The notes beneath the pieces were generated by a model, which saw only the letters and a program-made list of their open reading frames with translations, was not told the DNA's origin and ran no database searches. This document shows, in pieces, positions 35,201 through 47,187 of a DNA stretch of 64,000 nt; positions within the stretch are counted from its first letter, which is position 1; each line of letters begins with the position of its first letter. The DNA is from Emmonsiellopsis sp. PD_33. Taxonomy: Eukaryota > Ascomycota > Eurotiomycetes > Onygenales > Ajellomycetaceae. A program made the position numbers and the translations under genes. The stretch is taken from positions 62,001 to 126,000 of the forward strand of contig JANTQF010000011.1 of NCBI GenBank assembly GCA_032988165.1, in the 5' to 3' direction.

Positions 35201-38200
35201 GTTCGGATACAGTGTTTGATATTATTGAAGACCATCCAACCGGACTTAGTGATGTGATGATATGTGAAACTGTCTCAAAAAGGTAGCGGCATTGATTCGC
35301 GCTCCCTGGTTCCGATTGTTCCTGCTCTGTTGCAGTTTGACGGTCTGATGACGCCAGATATGAAAGTTCCATGAGCCTTGAAGTTATGATGCGGAATATC
35401 CTACATAATTGGTAAGCATCAATGACGGGAAACAAAAAAGATATTCAGACCATACCTGTGCACAGATGAAAGGTCGTGAATCCATTCCTTGACCATAAGG
35501 GAAGCTTCGTTAATAGTCCCATAGAGTAGGTCTAGAACGATAAATAAGGGCCGATCCAGCATCGAGGATTGATAAAGTGATCTTGGGTCTCTCAAGCCGC
35601 CACTATTCAACGGATGCTCACTAAGAGTACGGATAGTCGAGATATCGACGTTTATCTGGTGGCTGTGGTTCCACAGGACGAAGAATTTTTCAGCTTCGTG
35701 GAGCGTGGTAAGATGGGCCGAGTTTGGTTTATCAGAGCCGATCATGAGTGAAGTGATAGAGGCTTCAACCAAGTGATCTTGCCAAGTGGCAGAGTGTAGA
35801 AGCCAGAGGCACCGGACTGTTTCCACATGGAATTTTGGGCTCAAGGGCGACAGAAACCCCCAGAGTTTTTGGATTAAGAACGGAACAATATCACAAAGCC
35901 GTCCGTAAGAGATATAGAATCCGGGGTTATGGATGGAATACAGTGTTGTCACAACAGAACATATCGATGAAATGGTAGCGAAGGGCAAAGAAACCGAGTA
36001 CGGTTTTGAAGTCAGTTTGCGGTACATGGCCGAGAAGAGACCTCCATCTTGAACGACTTTAGACTTCGGCGTCTTGTTAAGAAGGGAGATAAACAGGTTG
36101 ACTCGATCTTTCAGTTCGGATTGGTCTTCGGATTCCAATGCACAGAGAACTAGGGATTGAGCTTCGCGGAGGACTAACTCGCCCACTTCCTGGGGAGCGA
36201 ACGGTAGGCCTGGTAGCTCAAGACTTTCTTTGCTTTGCTTATAGAAGTCAATTACCTTGCGTGAAATCGACTCTTCTGTAATGTTTAGCTGAGCTTTCGT
36301 CGGTTTTTCAGCCTTGGGTGCGTCGGCCACAGTCACGTCGTGGAATGCTCGGTCCGGAACTAGTTCTAGAAGATGTTTGATGATCACGGCTATTTCATCA
36401 AGTGCCGAAGATTTGACGTTTTGATGATCAAGTTCAATCTCGGTATTTGAGGAGATCGCTTTCATCTTGATAAGTAGCGCCAAAAGTAACATAGGTATGT
36501 GGATAACTAGCATCTCCTCCTCCCTCATATTGAAATGGGAGACAATAAAATTAGCAAGTTTTAGATCTTCTAGAGCACGGTTCGAACGAGTTCTGATGCT
36601 GGATGGCTCAACATGGATGAGTGAAAGGAGTTCGGAAAATATTAAACTACTTTCTACTCCATCGAAAAAAGCGTTTGCGCTTCGGAACACTTCGTCGAAA
36701 TGAGAGGTCGAGCGGGCCAAGCTTTTGTATTGCTGGACACTATGCATCACTGGGAGGAAAACTGCGGGGACAACAAGGCCTCCTACCTCCCAACGATCCA
36801 TTAAGGAGAGAGATATTCTGAATGGCTTCGCTCGTTCTGGGGGAAGCAGAGAGTTGCGGTCGATCATGTTTTTGATGCTTCGAACAAGAGGTTTTAGACC
36901 AAAACGGCCAAAGTATTGCGATTTTGAAGATTCGTGATCAAAAGCGAGGCTTGCAGCATTCCCGGCGTTTAAAGGAGACTCAATATCACCGGCCTCGTGT
37001 GCACCATTCGCTGTATCAGGTCCCAAGAACCATGACCACAGGCGCCGATTCAAGCTCATGTCCCTTCTTGTCACAACCCCGGCCGCTGCTGCGACTAAGA
37101 TTCCAAGGTCATCAACTGTAATGCTTCGCTGCAAAACCGGCGAATGAAGCGGCAAATGTGTAACAAGCAAATCTAGATAATTTCTTTGTACTAGGTATTG
37201 CTCGTCCGCGAGGCCTGTCGCGAAGCATCGAATTAAAAGACCAGGCTCCGGCATAATGACTGAGTCTGCGACGGCCGATATGCTAGAGACCACATCATTC
37301 TCTCCCTCGTTTTCGTCTATTAGCCATGGATTTGTCCCGCCCAGCTTGGGAAGATATCGGTTCAAATAAGCCAGGACACCAGGCCTCCTGCTGGGATTAG
37401 TTATCGAGGATAAAAAGAGGCACTGCCAGAAATATTGACTGCCAGCGTCAACACTGGAACCTGACAACGGATCGTTTTCCTTCAGCGTTATATCCCGGAG
37501 CTTGTTTACTATTCGCAGCGCAGTTTCGAAATCTTCACTTGTTTCCTCTTCCAGCCCAGGAAGCAGGGCGAGAATTACAGCCTTTAATGCTGGCCGAAGA
37601 GCTGATGGATCTAGATCAACTATGTATGTCTCGACGAGGGAAAGAAAGAGGGGGCGAACAGTCAACGAGGCGAAGGACAAGGTGGCTGCGATGCCAGGCA
37701 GGTAAAGCGCAAGATCTCGGGAAACGCCATCAGACTAAAGTTCAGCGCAGTGAGCATATGTAGTCAATGCCGAAGATTCTAGTAAGCTTACCTTGAGCAT
37801 TGAGAATATATACCCATACACCTCAAGTGCTTTCTGGTGAACTCCGGATGGCAGCGACGGGTTTAGACATTGCGCCAACCTCCGCGCTACGACTGTTTTG
37901 TTCGGGACTATGGGCAAAGACGGGGGATGAGATTGGAGAGCCTAGCAGAACCGTGTATTTAGTATCCACGGCCATATGCTGGAAAGGGGAGGCCTATATA
38001 CCTTGAGCAACTTGCTCAGGAACGAGATGTAGTCCGCCCATTCTTGTAGCGCGGTATCGAACAACGACAATGCTCGTTCGACACTGGACGCATAGCGACG
38101 GTAGTTTTTATCTTTTTTGTACACCTCTGCGGCTCACGATAAACGTCAGTAAATAGCTTCATATCCGTTCAAAGGGGCGCATACCATCGCTTGCTGCAGC

Positions 38201-38275
38201 CCGGGATTTAGGCTGGGACGCTTCGGAGCTTGCTGGGGAAGCGGACCTCGTCAAACCACCCGGATCAAGACTCAT
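32296..38275 (-). CDS. dopA: Dopey family protein (Dop1/DopA)
   Basis: Seven exons (38275-38185, 38126-38002, 37941-37792, 37734-35456, 35400-35168, 35122-33639, 33582-32296) give 1882 residues, the usual family size. The Dopey_N domain starts in exon 2 with KDKNYRRYASSVERALSLFD and continues through SFLSKLLKALQSH, RRLAQCLNPSLPSGVHQKAL and EVYGYIFSML. The rest is a long helical repeat protein. Dop1 proteins bind the Arf-GEF-like Mon2 and Neo1 flippase on Golgi/endosome membranes and support recycling; A. nidulans DopA is needed for normal morphogenesis. The fifth intron is only 45 nt and frame-neutral, so it could be retained. It diverges from mon1 across 418 bases. Confidence 0.93.
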
Positions 38276-38693
38276 GGTGCCAAATTGAAGATGCTGTGAG
38301 CGGATATAGGGAGACCGTCATCCTCTACCAGGAGAACCGGCCGCGAGCTTGTTGTGGTGTGGTTGCGCGCAGGGAGAAGAAGCCACGCAGATGAGAGATT
38401 GGCTCCGTAGCGAATTCCGCCCTAAGCTTGGCGAACGTCAACCGCTGACATCACCGACGAGACCAACAACATCCAGATAAATATCTATTTGTCGGCCACA
38501 CAGCTGCATACTCCTCTGTATGTTGACCAGATACACAGCTGCTCAGCTAATGCTTTAATGCAATGATCCTGTAGTGGCTTCAAGTTGTCTATCACGATGT
38601 ACGGCTAAGCCGCGATTACGGGGCCGTTTTATATCCAACCCACCCCGCCAACAGCATATTGCACAAGGAGCATCATGAGCTGAACACCTCCAG
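38276..38693. other. Divergent promoter, dopA/mon1
   Basis: A compact 418-base region shared by two membrane-traffic genes. I saw no clear TATA box and no extra gene. Confidence 0.5.
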
Positions 38694-40930
38694 ATGGGCA
38701 CCAACAGAGAAGATGGCCAGTTGCCAGCTGGTGGCCAGGGAAATACGTCTCCAGGCGACCCGGAAGGACAAACCAAAGAAACCGACTCCTCTCGCAGCGG
38801 GAGAGAAACACCAGAGGAAGTGCCGCCAACTCTCCCCCCGCGACCCAACATCATTGTCGATAACGATGGAGCTATGTCACATACAGACTCCCCTTCGAAG
38901 ATTCGACCGCCTTCACGGCATAGTTTACAGTCCAAGCCGACCACTGCCTTGTCGTTGACAGATATCAACACCCAAGCCATGCCGGATGGCTCACGGGAGT
39001 TGTATTCATCAACTGCTGGGAAGGCGATCTCCACGATATCCGTCAGGCCAAAGTTAAGCACAAGCCAGCTTCATAGTCGCGTGGGAAGTCGCGTGGGAAG
39101 TGATACAGGGGACTCTATGAGCGTGCAAAGTTTCGTTCCGGGTGGAGAGACTTCCGAAGAAGGGAGCATTTTGGGCGATTTCCCTGGGATTGGTGACGAG
39201 GGACGTTCATGGAGTCCCAGTGGCGAGCATGTGGAAAAGCAGGAGTTGCTAGAGTATGGAGATGAAGAGGTGGATTCTGAGTTTGAGAACGAGTTCGATC
39301 CCATTGATGAGGTTGAGCAAGACGGAAGCAATTCAGGTAAATCTTCACATATATATACACCAAAGCAGGCACTTCTACAAATGAAATAGGCACTAAATTT
39401 TATCATAGACCAAGTCGGTGAGCTATGGAGAGGTAAAAGGAAACATTTCCTTATTCTATCACAGGCAGGCAAGCCGATATACACAAGACACGGAGACAGT
39501 GGTCTGATATCAGACTACATTGGCATCATTCAAACTATCATATCATTCTACGAGGAGTCGGGAGACTCACTGAGGAGCTTCACTGCGGGAAAGGCCAGAA
39601 TCCTCATTCTATCCCAAGGACCATTATACCTTGTGGCCATTAGCCGGCTATTCGAAAACGACATCCAGCTTCGGGTGCAGCTAGAAGCCCTATACATGCA
39701 AATTTTATCCACCTTGACCCTCCCGAGCCTAAACCATTTATTTTCTATTCGCCCATCGACCGACCTAAGGCGTCCTTTGCAAGGCACGGAATCCCTTTTA
39801 TCATCATTGGCCGATAGCTTTACAAAGGGTTCGCCGTCAACACTTCTCTCCGCCCTAGAATGCCTCAAAATTCGAAAGGCCCATCGGCAAACCATAAACT
39901 ACACACTTCTCAAAACTAGGGCAGATAGCCTGTTATACGGTCTCGTCGTGGCCGGTGGACGGCTAGTTAGTGTAATAAGGCCGAAAAAACACTCACTTCA
40001 CCCAGGCGATCTACAGTTGATATTCAACATGATCTTCGAGGCGGATGGGGTCAAGGCAGGGGGCGGTGATAGTTGGATTCCGGTCTGCCTACCGGGTTTC
40101 AACAGCAACGGTTATTTATATATGTACGTTAGCTTTCTCGACCTCCAGGGCGATGAGAGTCACACACCTAGCAAGGACACGAATAAGGACGATTCGGTCG
40201 CTATCATCTTGATCAGCGCCGACAAGGAAAGCTTCTTTGTGTTGCGGGATATGCGCGATTCGGTCGTCGCGGTGAGTCCGGCCTTAACTGTCAAGATTTA
40301 GAAAATAACTAACGATCTCGACCAGCAAATGGAAAAGAACGGCAGTATAACCGTGATCAAAACGGCAATCGAGAAAGGACGACCTACCACCACAGACATC
40401 ATCCCCGGCACTGTCCTCCGCCATTTTCTCTACAAATCAAAAGCCAACGTCCAATTCACCATGTCGTCATACTACCATGACTTTTCTACCGTCCTAGGAA
40501 GACGCAGGTTAGCACTCTTCTCTCATCCAATTAACAAAGACATATCCCCAGGAGTGCAGCTCCAGTTCTAAACCACCAAACTAATCCGCGCCCACCACCA
40601 TCAGACTCCTATCGACCTACCACACCCTCCACGCAAGCGTGCATGCCAAACACGCACACGTAAAGGTCGAGCACCGCGTCTCCAACTCCCTAAATTCGCT
40701 TGCGTGGATCACACCCGTGTTCGAGCTATACTGCGTTGCGGGGCCTCATAGTAACCGGAACGCGCTTTCGCAGAGCGCGAGTAGGATTGCTCAGTGGGTG
40801 CAGCAGGAGGGGGAGAGGTTGTTTATTATTGGGGGTGCGGTGAGTTATTCTTTATTTTTTTTTTTTTTAGGTCTTGTTGGCTGGTTTGTCCGGGGTGCTA
40901 ATTTGGGGATGTTGTGGATAGGTATTTTAA
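38694..40930 (+). CDS. mon1: Vacuolar fusion protein Mon1
   Basis: Five exons (38694-39336, 39409-40271, 40326-40507, 40605-40839, 40922-40930) give 643 residues. After a disordered, acidic N terminus (about 240 residues) comes the longin-domain core: LWRGKRKHFLILSQAGKPIY, TRHGDSGLISDYIGIIQTI, GPLYLVAISRLFENDIQL and LRHFLYKSKANVQFTMSSY. It ends EGERLFIIGGAVF. The final exon is 9 nt (GTA TTT TAA) after a CTAAT branch, restoring the GGAVF ending I would expect; reading into the intron instead adds a hydrophobic tail. Mon1 with Ccz1 is the exchange factor for Rab7/Ypt7 on late endosomes, vacuoles and autophagosomes. Confidence 0.92.
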
Positions 40931-43028
40931 TGGGATTTCTGGGAGGGGGTGGTTTGGTTTTTTCCCCCCTTCCATCGTTGGCAACGCTTGTCAAATATTG
41001 TGAGACATTGGTTATGAAATCCTCATCTGTCAGCGTACGCTCGCTTTGAGGTTTGGTAGTACTTACTCGCTACGTTCACTACACCGTTAAATTGGTATCC
41101 GCGCCGCATGCCTATTCTCCCTCCTCTCAGCGCAATTCTTCCTACTCAAGATATCCATCCTCATAATTCTAAAGCCGGGATATAATGCAGTGCCTTTTCC
41201 ATCATACTTTTACATGCACAAGGTCTGACTTCTGGGATAACAATCTGGAAATATTTGCTCTCGAGCGAGTAGCAAGCAAGATAGTTTACTAAATATAAAT
41301 ATCTATATTCAACACCTTTCTTATTCCGCTTTTAGCAAACCAACATCTTAATCAACACACCCGCACGTATACAACATTTTCAATACAGAGCTGACGAGAC
41401 TAACTATCTTCTCACCTACAGGACTATCAACTGTCAAGAAACTGAATAGGCATAACTTAGCTTATGACATTACTCCCAGCACAGGAGTAGCTTGCACGAA
41501 GGCAAGATATCAACAAACCGGCATTAAAAAATATCTAAACACCCCTTGAATTGGACGATGGGCTAGGAGAAGAGGGATGGTTTTCATCGCGGACCTGTGT
41601 CGGCCCTGCAGGGGTTAGGGGTTGGCTGATGGTAGGCAGCATGGGTGGATGGATAGCAGAGTATGTGAGTGAAGTCTGGCCAGGATGAGTGCGGGGGGGA
41701 TTGATTTTGTGGGGGTGACGTCTATTAAAGAGATGGTGGAGGGGATGACGGTTCGGTTGAAGAGGTGGGCGGGTGGCATGGCTGGTATGCACGGCGATGT
41801 GTATACACCTCTGGATATAAAATGTCATATCGTGGGGGAATTCCCAACCAACCAACCAACCAACCAACCCCTCTAATTGGCCCTGACTAGAATAGGGCTT
41901 TTATTATGATATGATATGATATGATATGATATGCTATACATCCTATTACATTTAACTTCATCATGGTCTATGCATACATACATACATACCTGCCCTCTAA
42001 ATAGATATATACAACTATTATCTTAACTCATAGCTAAGCCAGCAACAACAATAATTCCTTACCTGCTAATGAAATAGCAGTGTGTGTAAGTTATGAACAG
42101 GCATGAAATAAGACAGATAAATAGGAAGAAAATTAATTGGTATAACTATACATCACACTGACTTCCATAGGTAGCCCATTAATTTCATTAAGACATAAAA
42201 TAAGGTAGGTGGGAAATGAACCATTCCTTATTATGACCCCTGAACCCCCTCCTCCCCCTCCCCCTCCTCCCCACGGACATGTATGTATATGGAAATGTCA
42301 AACGAACTTGGGTATTAGTAGCTAACTATCCTGCAAAGTATAGCAAAAAAACACAGACTGACCAATAACGCTAAAAAAAAAAAAGGGGGCGTAGGTACAT
42401 ACACAACGTAGGATTGAAGAACACATACATAGGTGATAAGAAAGAAAAACTAACTAGTTAACTAGTTACTCCATATAACAAAACAAAACCAAATGACTTA
42501 GAATACAAAAATGGGAAAAGAAAATCTTTCCTAGCTTGGTTTGAAAAGGGGTGAAGTTAAACGTTGACAAGCAAGGGAATAAAATGAATAAATTAGACCA
42601 AACCAAATCGACAACCAAGCTAAGCATGCATGCAAGAAAAGTAATGAAGACGAAAAAAAGGGGGGATTTCGCTAGTAGAAGAGAGAAGAAGGTCAAATGT
42701 GAGTATGGAAAATGTGAAGGTAACAACAGAAGGGGTTGAAGTTGAAGGTTAAATAAAGCCAGAGAGACTAGCTAGATAAAGAAGAGATGACCAAGTTACA
42801 AAATGATATTCTAACAAAAAATCGAGTGATGAGGCGCGTGGGGGAATAATTAAAATAAATAAAACCAAATGCAAAAAGGCAAAAAACAAACATAGCAAGA
42901 AACTTAAACGAACAAATCCATCAAATAAAATCAAATGACACACCACACACACAGAGAAAATCAGCATCAATCAATAGCAAACTCCCCTCTTCCATCCCTC
43001 CCCTCCTCCTCCTTTGATAATCCCAATT
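40931..43028. other. Long intergenic stretch with microsatellites
   Basis: About 2.1 kb between the convergent mon1 and KAR9-like genes. It contains AACC, ATGAT and ATAC runs (about 41844-41989), C/T-rich runs near 42240-42280, and A-rich sequence from 42350 on. Frames on both strands are repeat-driven. No gene is supported. Confidence 0.55.
41844..41989. repeat. Microsatellite cluster (AACC)n, (ATGAT)n, (ATAC)n
   Basis: Three different simple repeats within 150 bases: AACC at 41844-41868, ATGAT at 41905-41933, and ATAC at 41973-41989. Confidence 0.85.
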
Positions 43029-46000
43029 CTACCGCCACGGCGGCTTGACATCCCCCCCTGCAACACTCTCCCTCCCCGACCTCCCCACAGCCCCACTCTT
43101 CGGTTGGGGTAGCATGCTAATACGTCTGCTAGACCCATGTCCCAACGCCGTTCCCGGCCTTGGCGCAGGTGTCGGCTTCTTCACCCCATCCGCCTCACTA
43201 CTGATATCAACCGCATGAGTCGAAACAGCCCTCGCGCTCGGATTGCCCGCGAAGCTCTGTCTGCTGCGCGGCGTGTTGGGCATTATAGCTGCCATTGCTG
43301 GGGTGAGGTTTGGTGTTGATCCCTTGCGTAGCTTGCTGTAGGGTGGGGGGTCGATAAGGCGGGAGCGGCTTGGTGTTGGCGATGCGGCGCCGCGGTGGCC
43401 AGCGGCGGGGGAGGCAAGGCGATTGCTGCTTGATAGGCGGCTGGCGGGGCGGAAGGAAGTAGGGGCGGGGGAGGCGGATGATTCGCGGCTTAGGGGGCTG
43501 CGGAGGGGTATGGAGGAGCGGGTGCTGGTGGGCACAGGGAGTTTCCGGTGCGGGGATGGGGTGGTTACGGAAAGGGGTTTGAAGTTGTGTCCGACGACGA
43601 GGTCGTTTGTGTTCGCGCTGGAGTTCCAGCGGGGGCGGTTGGAGAGGGAGCTTGCTGTGGAGGAGTTACGAGAGGCAGGGCGAGGAGTGGAGGTTGGAGT
43701 TGGGGAGGTGGTGGAGAGGCGGGGAGATGGTGGGGCGAGGTAGGTTGAGCTGGAGCTGGAGGCGGTGCGAGGGATGGAGGAGCGGCGGGAGCCGTGGCCG
43801 GTGCCGGATTGGGGGAGGCCAGAGTAGCGTTTTAATTTTGAGGCGGCTGTTTTGGACATGGTGTTTCCGGTAGAGCTACCTCTTCTACTCGAGCCGTTGA
43901 GACTGGGTGGTGCACCGTTTAGTCCATTGGTACTCGACATGACAACGGATGAGGCAGGAGAGCTGTCCGGAGTATCGATGGCGCTTCTCGTAGCGGGACT
44001 GTCAAGTGTGACAATGCTTGAAATCGAGTCACGGAGCTGTTGGCTCCTAGCAGCATTGAGATCGTCCAAAAGCGCATCCATAACATCCATCCTCTCCTGC
44101 ATGGCGTCAGACCTCGCCTTTAAATCTGCAAGCAACCGGATAATTTCCCCATTAACAGTAAGCCGATCATTGATACCCTTTTGAATAATCGACAAGACAC
44201 GGTCAAGAGCAGGACGGTAGTGTTTCTTCTTCGCCTCGAAGTTTTCGACCCGCTTCGAGAGAGCCGCAGGATTGGCGTAGTGGATGCCCGCATCGACAGC
44301 TTCCTGTAGCTTATTAATACTCCGCTCAACGGACTCGCACATCTTATGTGCCTGTCTGCCAGCGTTCCGGAAAACCAACACCCATCTATCCTCTCCCAAC
44401 TCTCGCCTTAGGGCCTCTGCATCAGTCTGCAGCTTCTTATACCCCTTTTCCAACCGCTTCCGTCGATCCTCCAATTCCTCACAGGCACTTGGGAAAATTC
44501 TCTCCGCTCTAGATTGGAACATGGAAAGGCGCATGGGAAGGAAGTCCAGCGAGGCCCGGAGCGGCTGCATGCGTGCAAACAAAGCTAACAAATTCGAATC
44601 GTCCTGCGGATTCTTCACGGCAGGGGTTTCGAGCTGGGGGTTGGACAGGGTAAGGTTAAACCGGGCAGAGGACGGGGTGTTGCCATTGGCAGGGGACTCT
44701 TCGACAATAGTTTCTAGCTCGTTAATATCTAGGCCGCTGGTGTGTTCAGTTTCTGATTCCGTAATCATAGTTTTGTGTCGTTTCTCTTCCATCTCGAAGA
44801 TCAATCGGCTCAGGTTATCCATTTCCATCCCGACATCACCAAGCACAGCACTCCACAGTTCTTCCCATTCCATCGCGAGCTCGACCTGCTCCTTAACCCC
44901 CCTTAGCTGGGTCCGGACATCCTTCCAGTTCTTCAATGTCGTTTCCATCTGCACGACGATGGCCTGTAGCTGGTCAGTGCCGACATCCGAAATATCGTTC
45001 CGTAGTTGTACGTCCTCGATAGCCTTGACATAGACATTAACCAAACTCTCAAACTTGGTGACAGCCTTATCGACATCCTCCAATCCTTCCCTACCGCCGG
45101 CAGCCGCCCATTCCACATCATCCTCCGCGTCAAGCCCACTCAGGACATCCGACGCCTTATTTATCCATTTCTGTATCTGCTCCGCGGCTCCAGACAGGGC
45201 TCGTACGGCGGCAGGGGCAGTTGGGATCTGCGTAATGCTAGCTTCGAGAGTGGAGGGCTGCGGGAGGCTGATAGAGGTTAACTGAGAGAGTTGGTTGCTG
45301 AACGATGCTCTGGAAAAGGAATAGATGGACTCTGTCCGATTGAGGCCTAGCGGGTTAAAGTATGATTCGTTGCTGGACCCATTCGACGGGACGGGGGGTG
45401 AGTCCTTTGGTGGTGGCAGAGGAGCTCCCTCCTCCAATTGTGACTTTGACTGGCGATGTGAATGCTGTGACTGCTGAGACTGCTGAGACTGCGTGCTACT
45501 CCGGAGATACTTTTCCAAGTCCGTTTGTCCCGGCGACTCCGTGCCTGTGTCCCGGGGTGGTGAGCCATGGGAAGTTCCCGCGTTCAGCACCGTGGTTTGC
45601 ACTCCGTGTACCGTAGCCATTGTATTGTGATCCCCTACTCCTATTATCTGCTCCTTGTCAAAATCCCTGTTCCCGACCGGAGTCGTCGTAGTTGTAGTAG
45701 CCAAGTCAGACGTAGTAGGGCTGGCGGGTATGGAACGATCTCTACTAAATGTGCGCCTCCCTGCTGAATCCGGCTCGCTGGCGGAGGCCGGCTCCGGGGT
45801 GGTCAGCAATGCAGAGCGGCCACCACCGCTCCAGGCACGGCCGCGTCGCTTGATCCTAATCGATAGGTCCCGGTGAGCACTGTCGAGCTCCTCGAGGCGG
45901 TCTTCGGGGATTTTGCCCACCGCACTGCGGCTCCGGGTGAGGGCTTGTGTGGGCCGGTTGGAGCCGTCGAGCAACTTCACCCGGGCAGCGAGGCCGGGCG

Positions 46001-46361
46001 AGAGACGGCGTAGGAAGGAGGAACGGGACTTGGGCGGCGCGGGCTGGGGGGAGAGGCCGTCGCGGGTAGCTTTGGGGTTAGGGCTGAGATTAGGCGAGGG
46101 CGAGGCGGAGGTGGGAGTGGACTGGTGTGAGGATGGTTGTTGTGGATGTTGCTGGGGATAGGAGGCGGTGGTTGTAATTGTAGCAGGGTCTGTCGTGCCG
46201 GGCCAGGAGGAAAGCTGTTGTGCAACGGGGCCGTCGGATCGGCGCGAGCCAGGGCTGGAGACTGGCGAGGGCGAGGACACGGGCGAGGAGGAGGACGGCA
46301 ACGGTGCAGCTGGCGATGCAGACGCAGAGGCTGAGGCGGCAGAAGAAAATATCGCGGGCAT
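43029..46361 (-). CDS. kar9: KAR9-like spindle-positioning protein
   Basis: A single exon of 1110 residues. The central helical region (about 375-790) carries the KAR9 family pattern: AEQIQKWINKASDVLSGLDA, LEDVDKAVTKFESLVNVYV, WKDVRTQLRGVKEQVELA and EWEELWSAVLGDVGMEMDN. Long Ser/Pro-rich segments flank it. The C-terminal tail holds two SxIP motifs (RRSSIPRT near 862, TRSSIPLR near 950), the EB1/Bim1-binding signature, in a basic Ser-rich setting. In yeast, Kar9 links Bim1 on astral microtubules to myosin V to orient the spindle. Strand composition gives large antisense frames at 44284-45033 and 45977-46618, which are shadows. Confidence 0.85.
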   Translation of the reverse strand: MPAIFSSAASASASASPAAPLPSSSSPVSSPSPVSSPGSRRSDGPVAQQLSSWPGTTDPATITTTASYPQQHPQQPSSHQSTPTSASPSPNLSPNPKATRDGLSPQPAPPKSRSSFLRRLSPGLAARVKLLDGSNRPTQALTRSRSAVGKIPEDRLEELDSAHRDLSIRIKRRGRAWSGGGRSALLTTPEPASASEPDSAGRRTFSRDRSIPASPTTSDLATTTTTTPVGNRDFDKEQIIGVGDHNTMATVHGVQTTVLNAGTSHGSPPRDTGTESPGQTDLEKYLRSSTQSQQSQQSQHSHRQSKSQLEEGAPLPPPKDSPPVPSNGSSNESYFNPLGLNRTESIYSFSRASFSNQLSQLTSISLPQPSTLEASITQIPTAPAAVRALSGAAEQIQKWINKASDVLSGLDAEDDVEWAAAGGREGLEDVDKAVTKFESLVNVYVKAIEDVQLRNDISDVGTDQLQAIVVQMETTLKNWKDVRTQLRGVKEQVELAMEWEELWSAVLGDVGMEMDNLSRLIFEMEEKRHKTMITESETEHTSGLDINELETIVEESPANGNTPSSARFNLTLSNPQLETPAVKNPQDDSNLLALFARMQPLRASLDFLPMRLSMFQSRAERIFPSACEELEDRRKRLEKGYKKLQTDAEALRRELGEDRWVLVFRNAGRQAHKMCESVERSINKLQEAVDAGIHYANPAALSKRVENFEAKKKHYRPALDRVLSIIQKGINDRLTVNGEIIRLLADLKARSDAMQERMDVMDALLDDLNAARSQQLRDSISSIVTLDSPATRSAIDTPDSSPASSVVMSSTNGLNGAPPSLNGSSRRGSSTGNTMSKTAASKLKRYSGLPQSGTGHGSRRSSIPRTASSSSSTYLAPPSPRLSTTSPTPTSTPRPASRNSSTASSLSNRPRWNSSANTNDLVVGHNFKPLSVTTPSPHRKLPVPTSTRSSIPLRSPLSRESSASPAPTSFRPASRLSSSNRLASPAAGHRGAASPTPSRSRLIDPPPYSKLRKGSTPNLTPAMAAIMPNTPRSRQSFAGNPSARAVSTHAVDISSEADGVKKPTPAPRPGTALGHGSSRRISMLPQPKSGAVGRSGRESVAGGDVKPPWR

Positions 46362-47187
46362 GGAGACGGGCTGAAGGGGGACGGCGGTGCGTGGACGTGT
46401 GGCACCGCCGCTGGGCCAGTGGGCGAGGGTGACACTGCAGCCCCTATAGTAGGCGTTGTTGGTGGTGCCGTGGTAATGGATGAGAGGAACGGTGTCCTGG
46501 ACGCGGAGGTTGGAGTTGGCGTTGGCGTTGATGTTGATGTTGATGTTGATGTTGTCAATGTCGATGTTGGTGTTGTGGAGAAGAGCGTGGCCGTTGGGCT
46601 AAAACCCCGGAGCCGCATCGCCCTGCCGTCGCTTTTCGCGCGGTTGATCTATATCCCAACCACTTAATTCATGGTCAGTTCATGGCCAATTTATGGCTGC
46701 ATCAACTCCAGCGGCATAGTATATCTATATCCTGTGTAGTTCTGGCGCTACGGAGACATCTATATCCATCCATTGGGGAAACGGCCTCTATCTAAGTATT
46801 CCCCCCTGGCCATTGACCGCACCCATGATATCCGTCCCAACGATGGAAACTTGAGGGCGGGGGTTCATGCTGCTTACCCCAATGAACCATGGCTCACATT
46901 CCGAACAAGATGAGGGGAACAAGGACGCACAAGACGAAGACGGTACATACATTAGGCAGCGTGCAGCGTGCATGGGGCAGCAAAGCAACAAACAGTCCAC
47001 AGGCAATATATAATAATAAAAAGGGTATCAAATGACAACGAAGAGAAAAAGAAGATGGAGGAAAGGAGAGGCGAACAAAAATTATTCCAAAAAGAAAACG
47101 TGGTACCAATAAAACATCATGAATCTCGTCAAAAAAACACCCGGTTCTACAGCACCTCAGCCAATTCATTCTTTCTCCCACTCTCCC
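46362..47187. other. Intergenic, KAR9-like promoter and 3' flank of the next gene
   Basis: It includes a GTTGATGTTGATG-type repeat at about 46508-46575. Frames over this repeat are low-complexity. No gene is supported. Confidence 0.5.
46508..46575. repeat. Imperfect GTTGRNG trinucleotide-like repeat
   Basis: Repeated GTTGGC and GTTGAT hexamers upstream of the KAR9-like start. Confidence 0.75.

Noticed and set aside
41535..41867. 110-codon minus-strand frame
   Set aside because: It is built partly on the AACC microsatellite, Pro/His-rich, with no homology.
45977..46618. 213-codon frame overlapping the KAR9-like 5' end
   Set aside because: It is Pro/Thr/Ser low-complexity on the same DNA as a well-supported gene and its repeat-rich leader.
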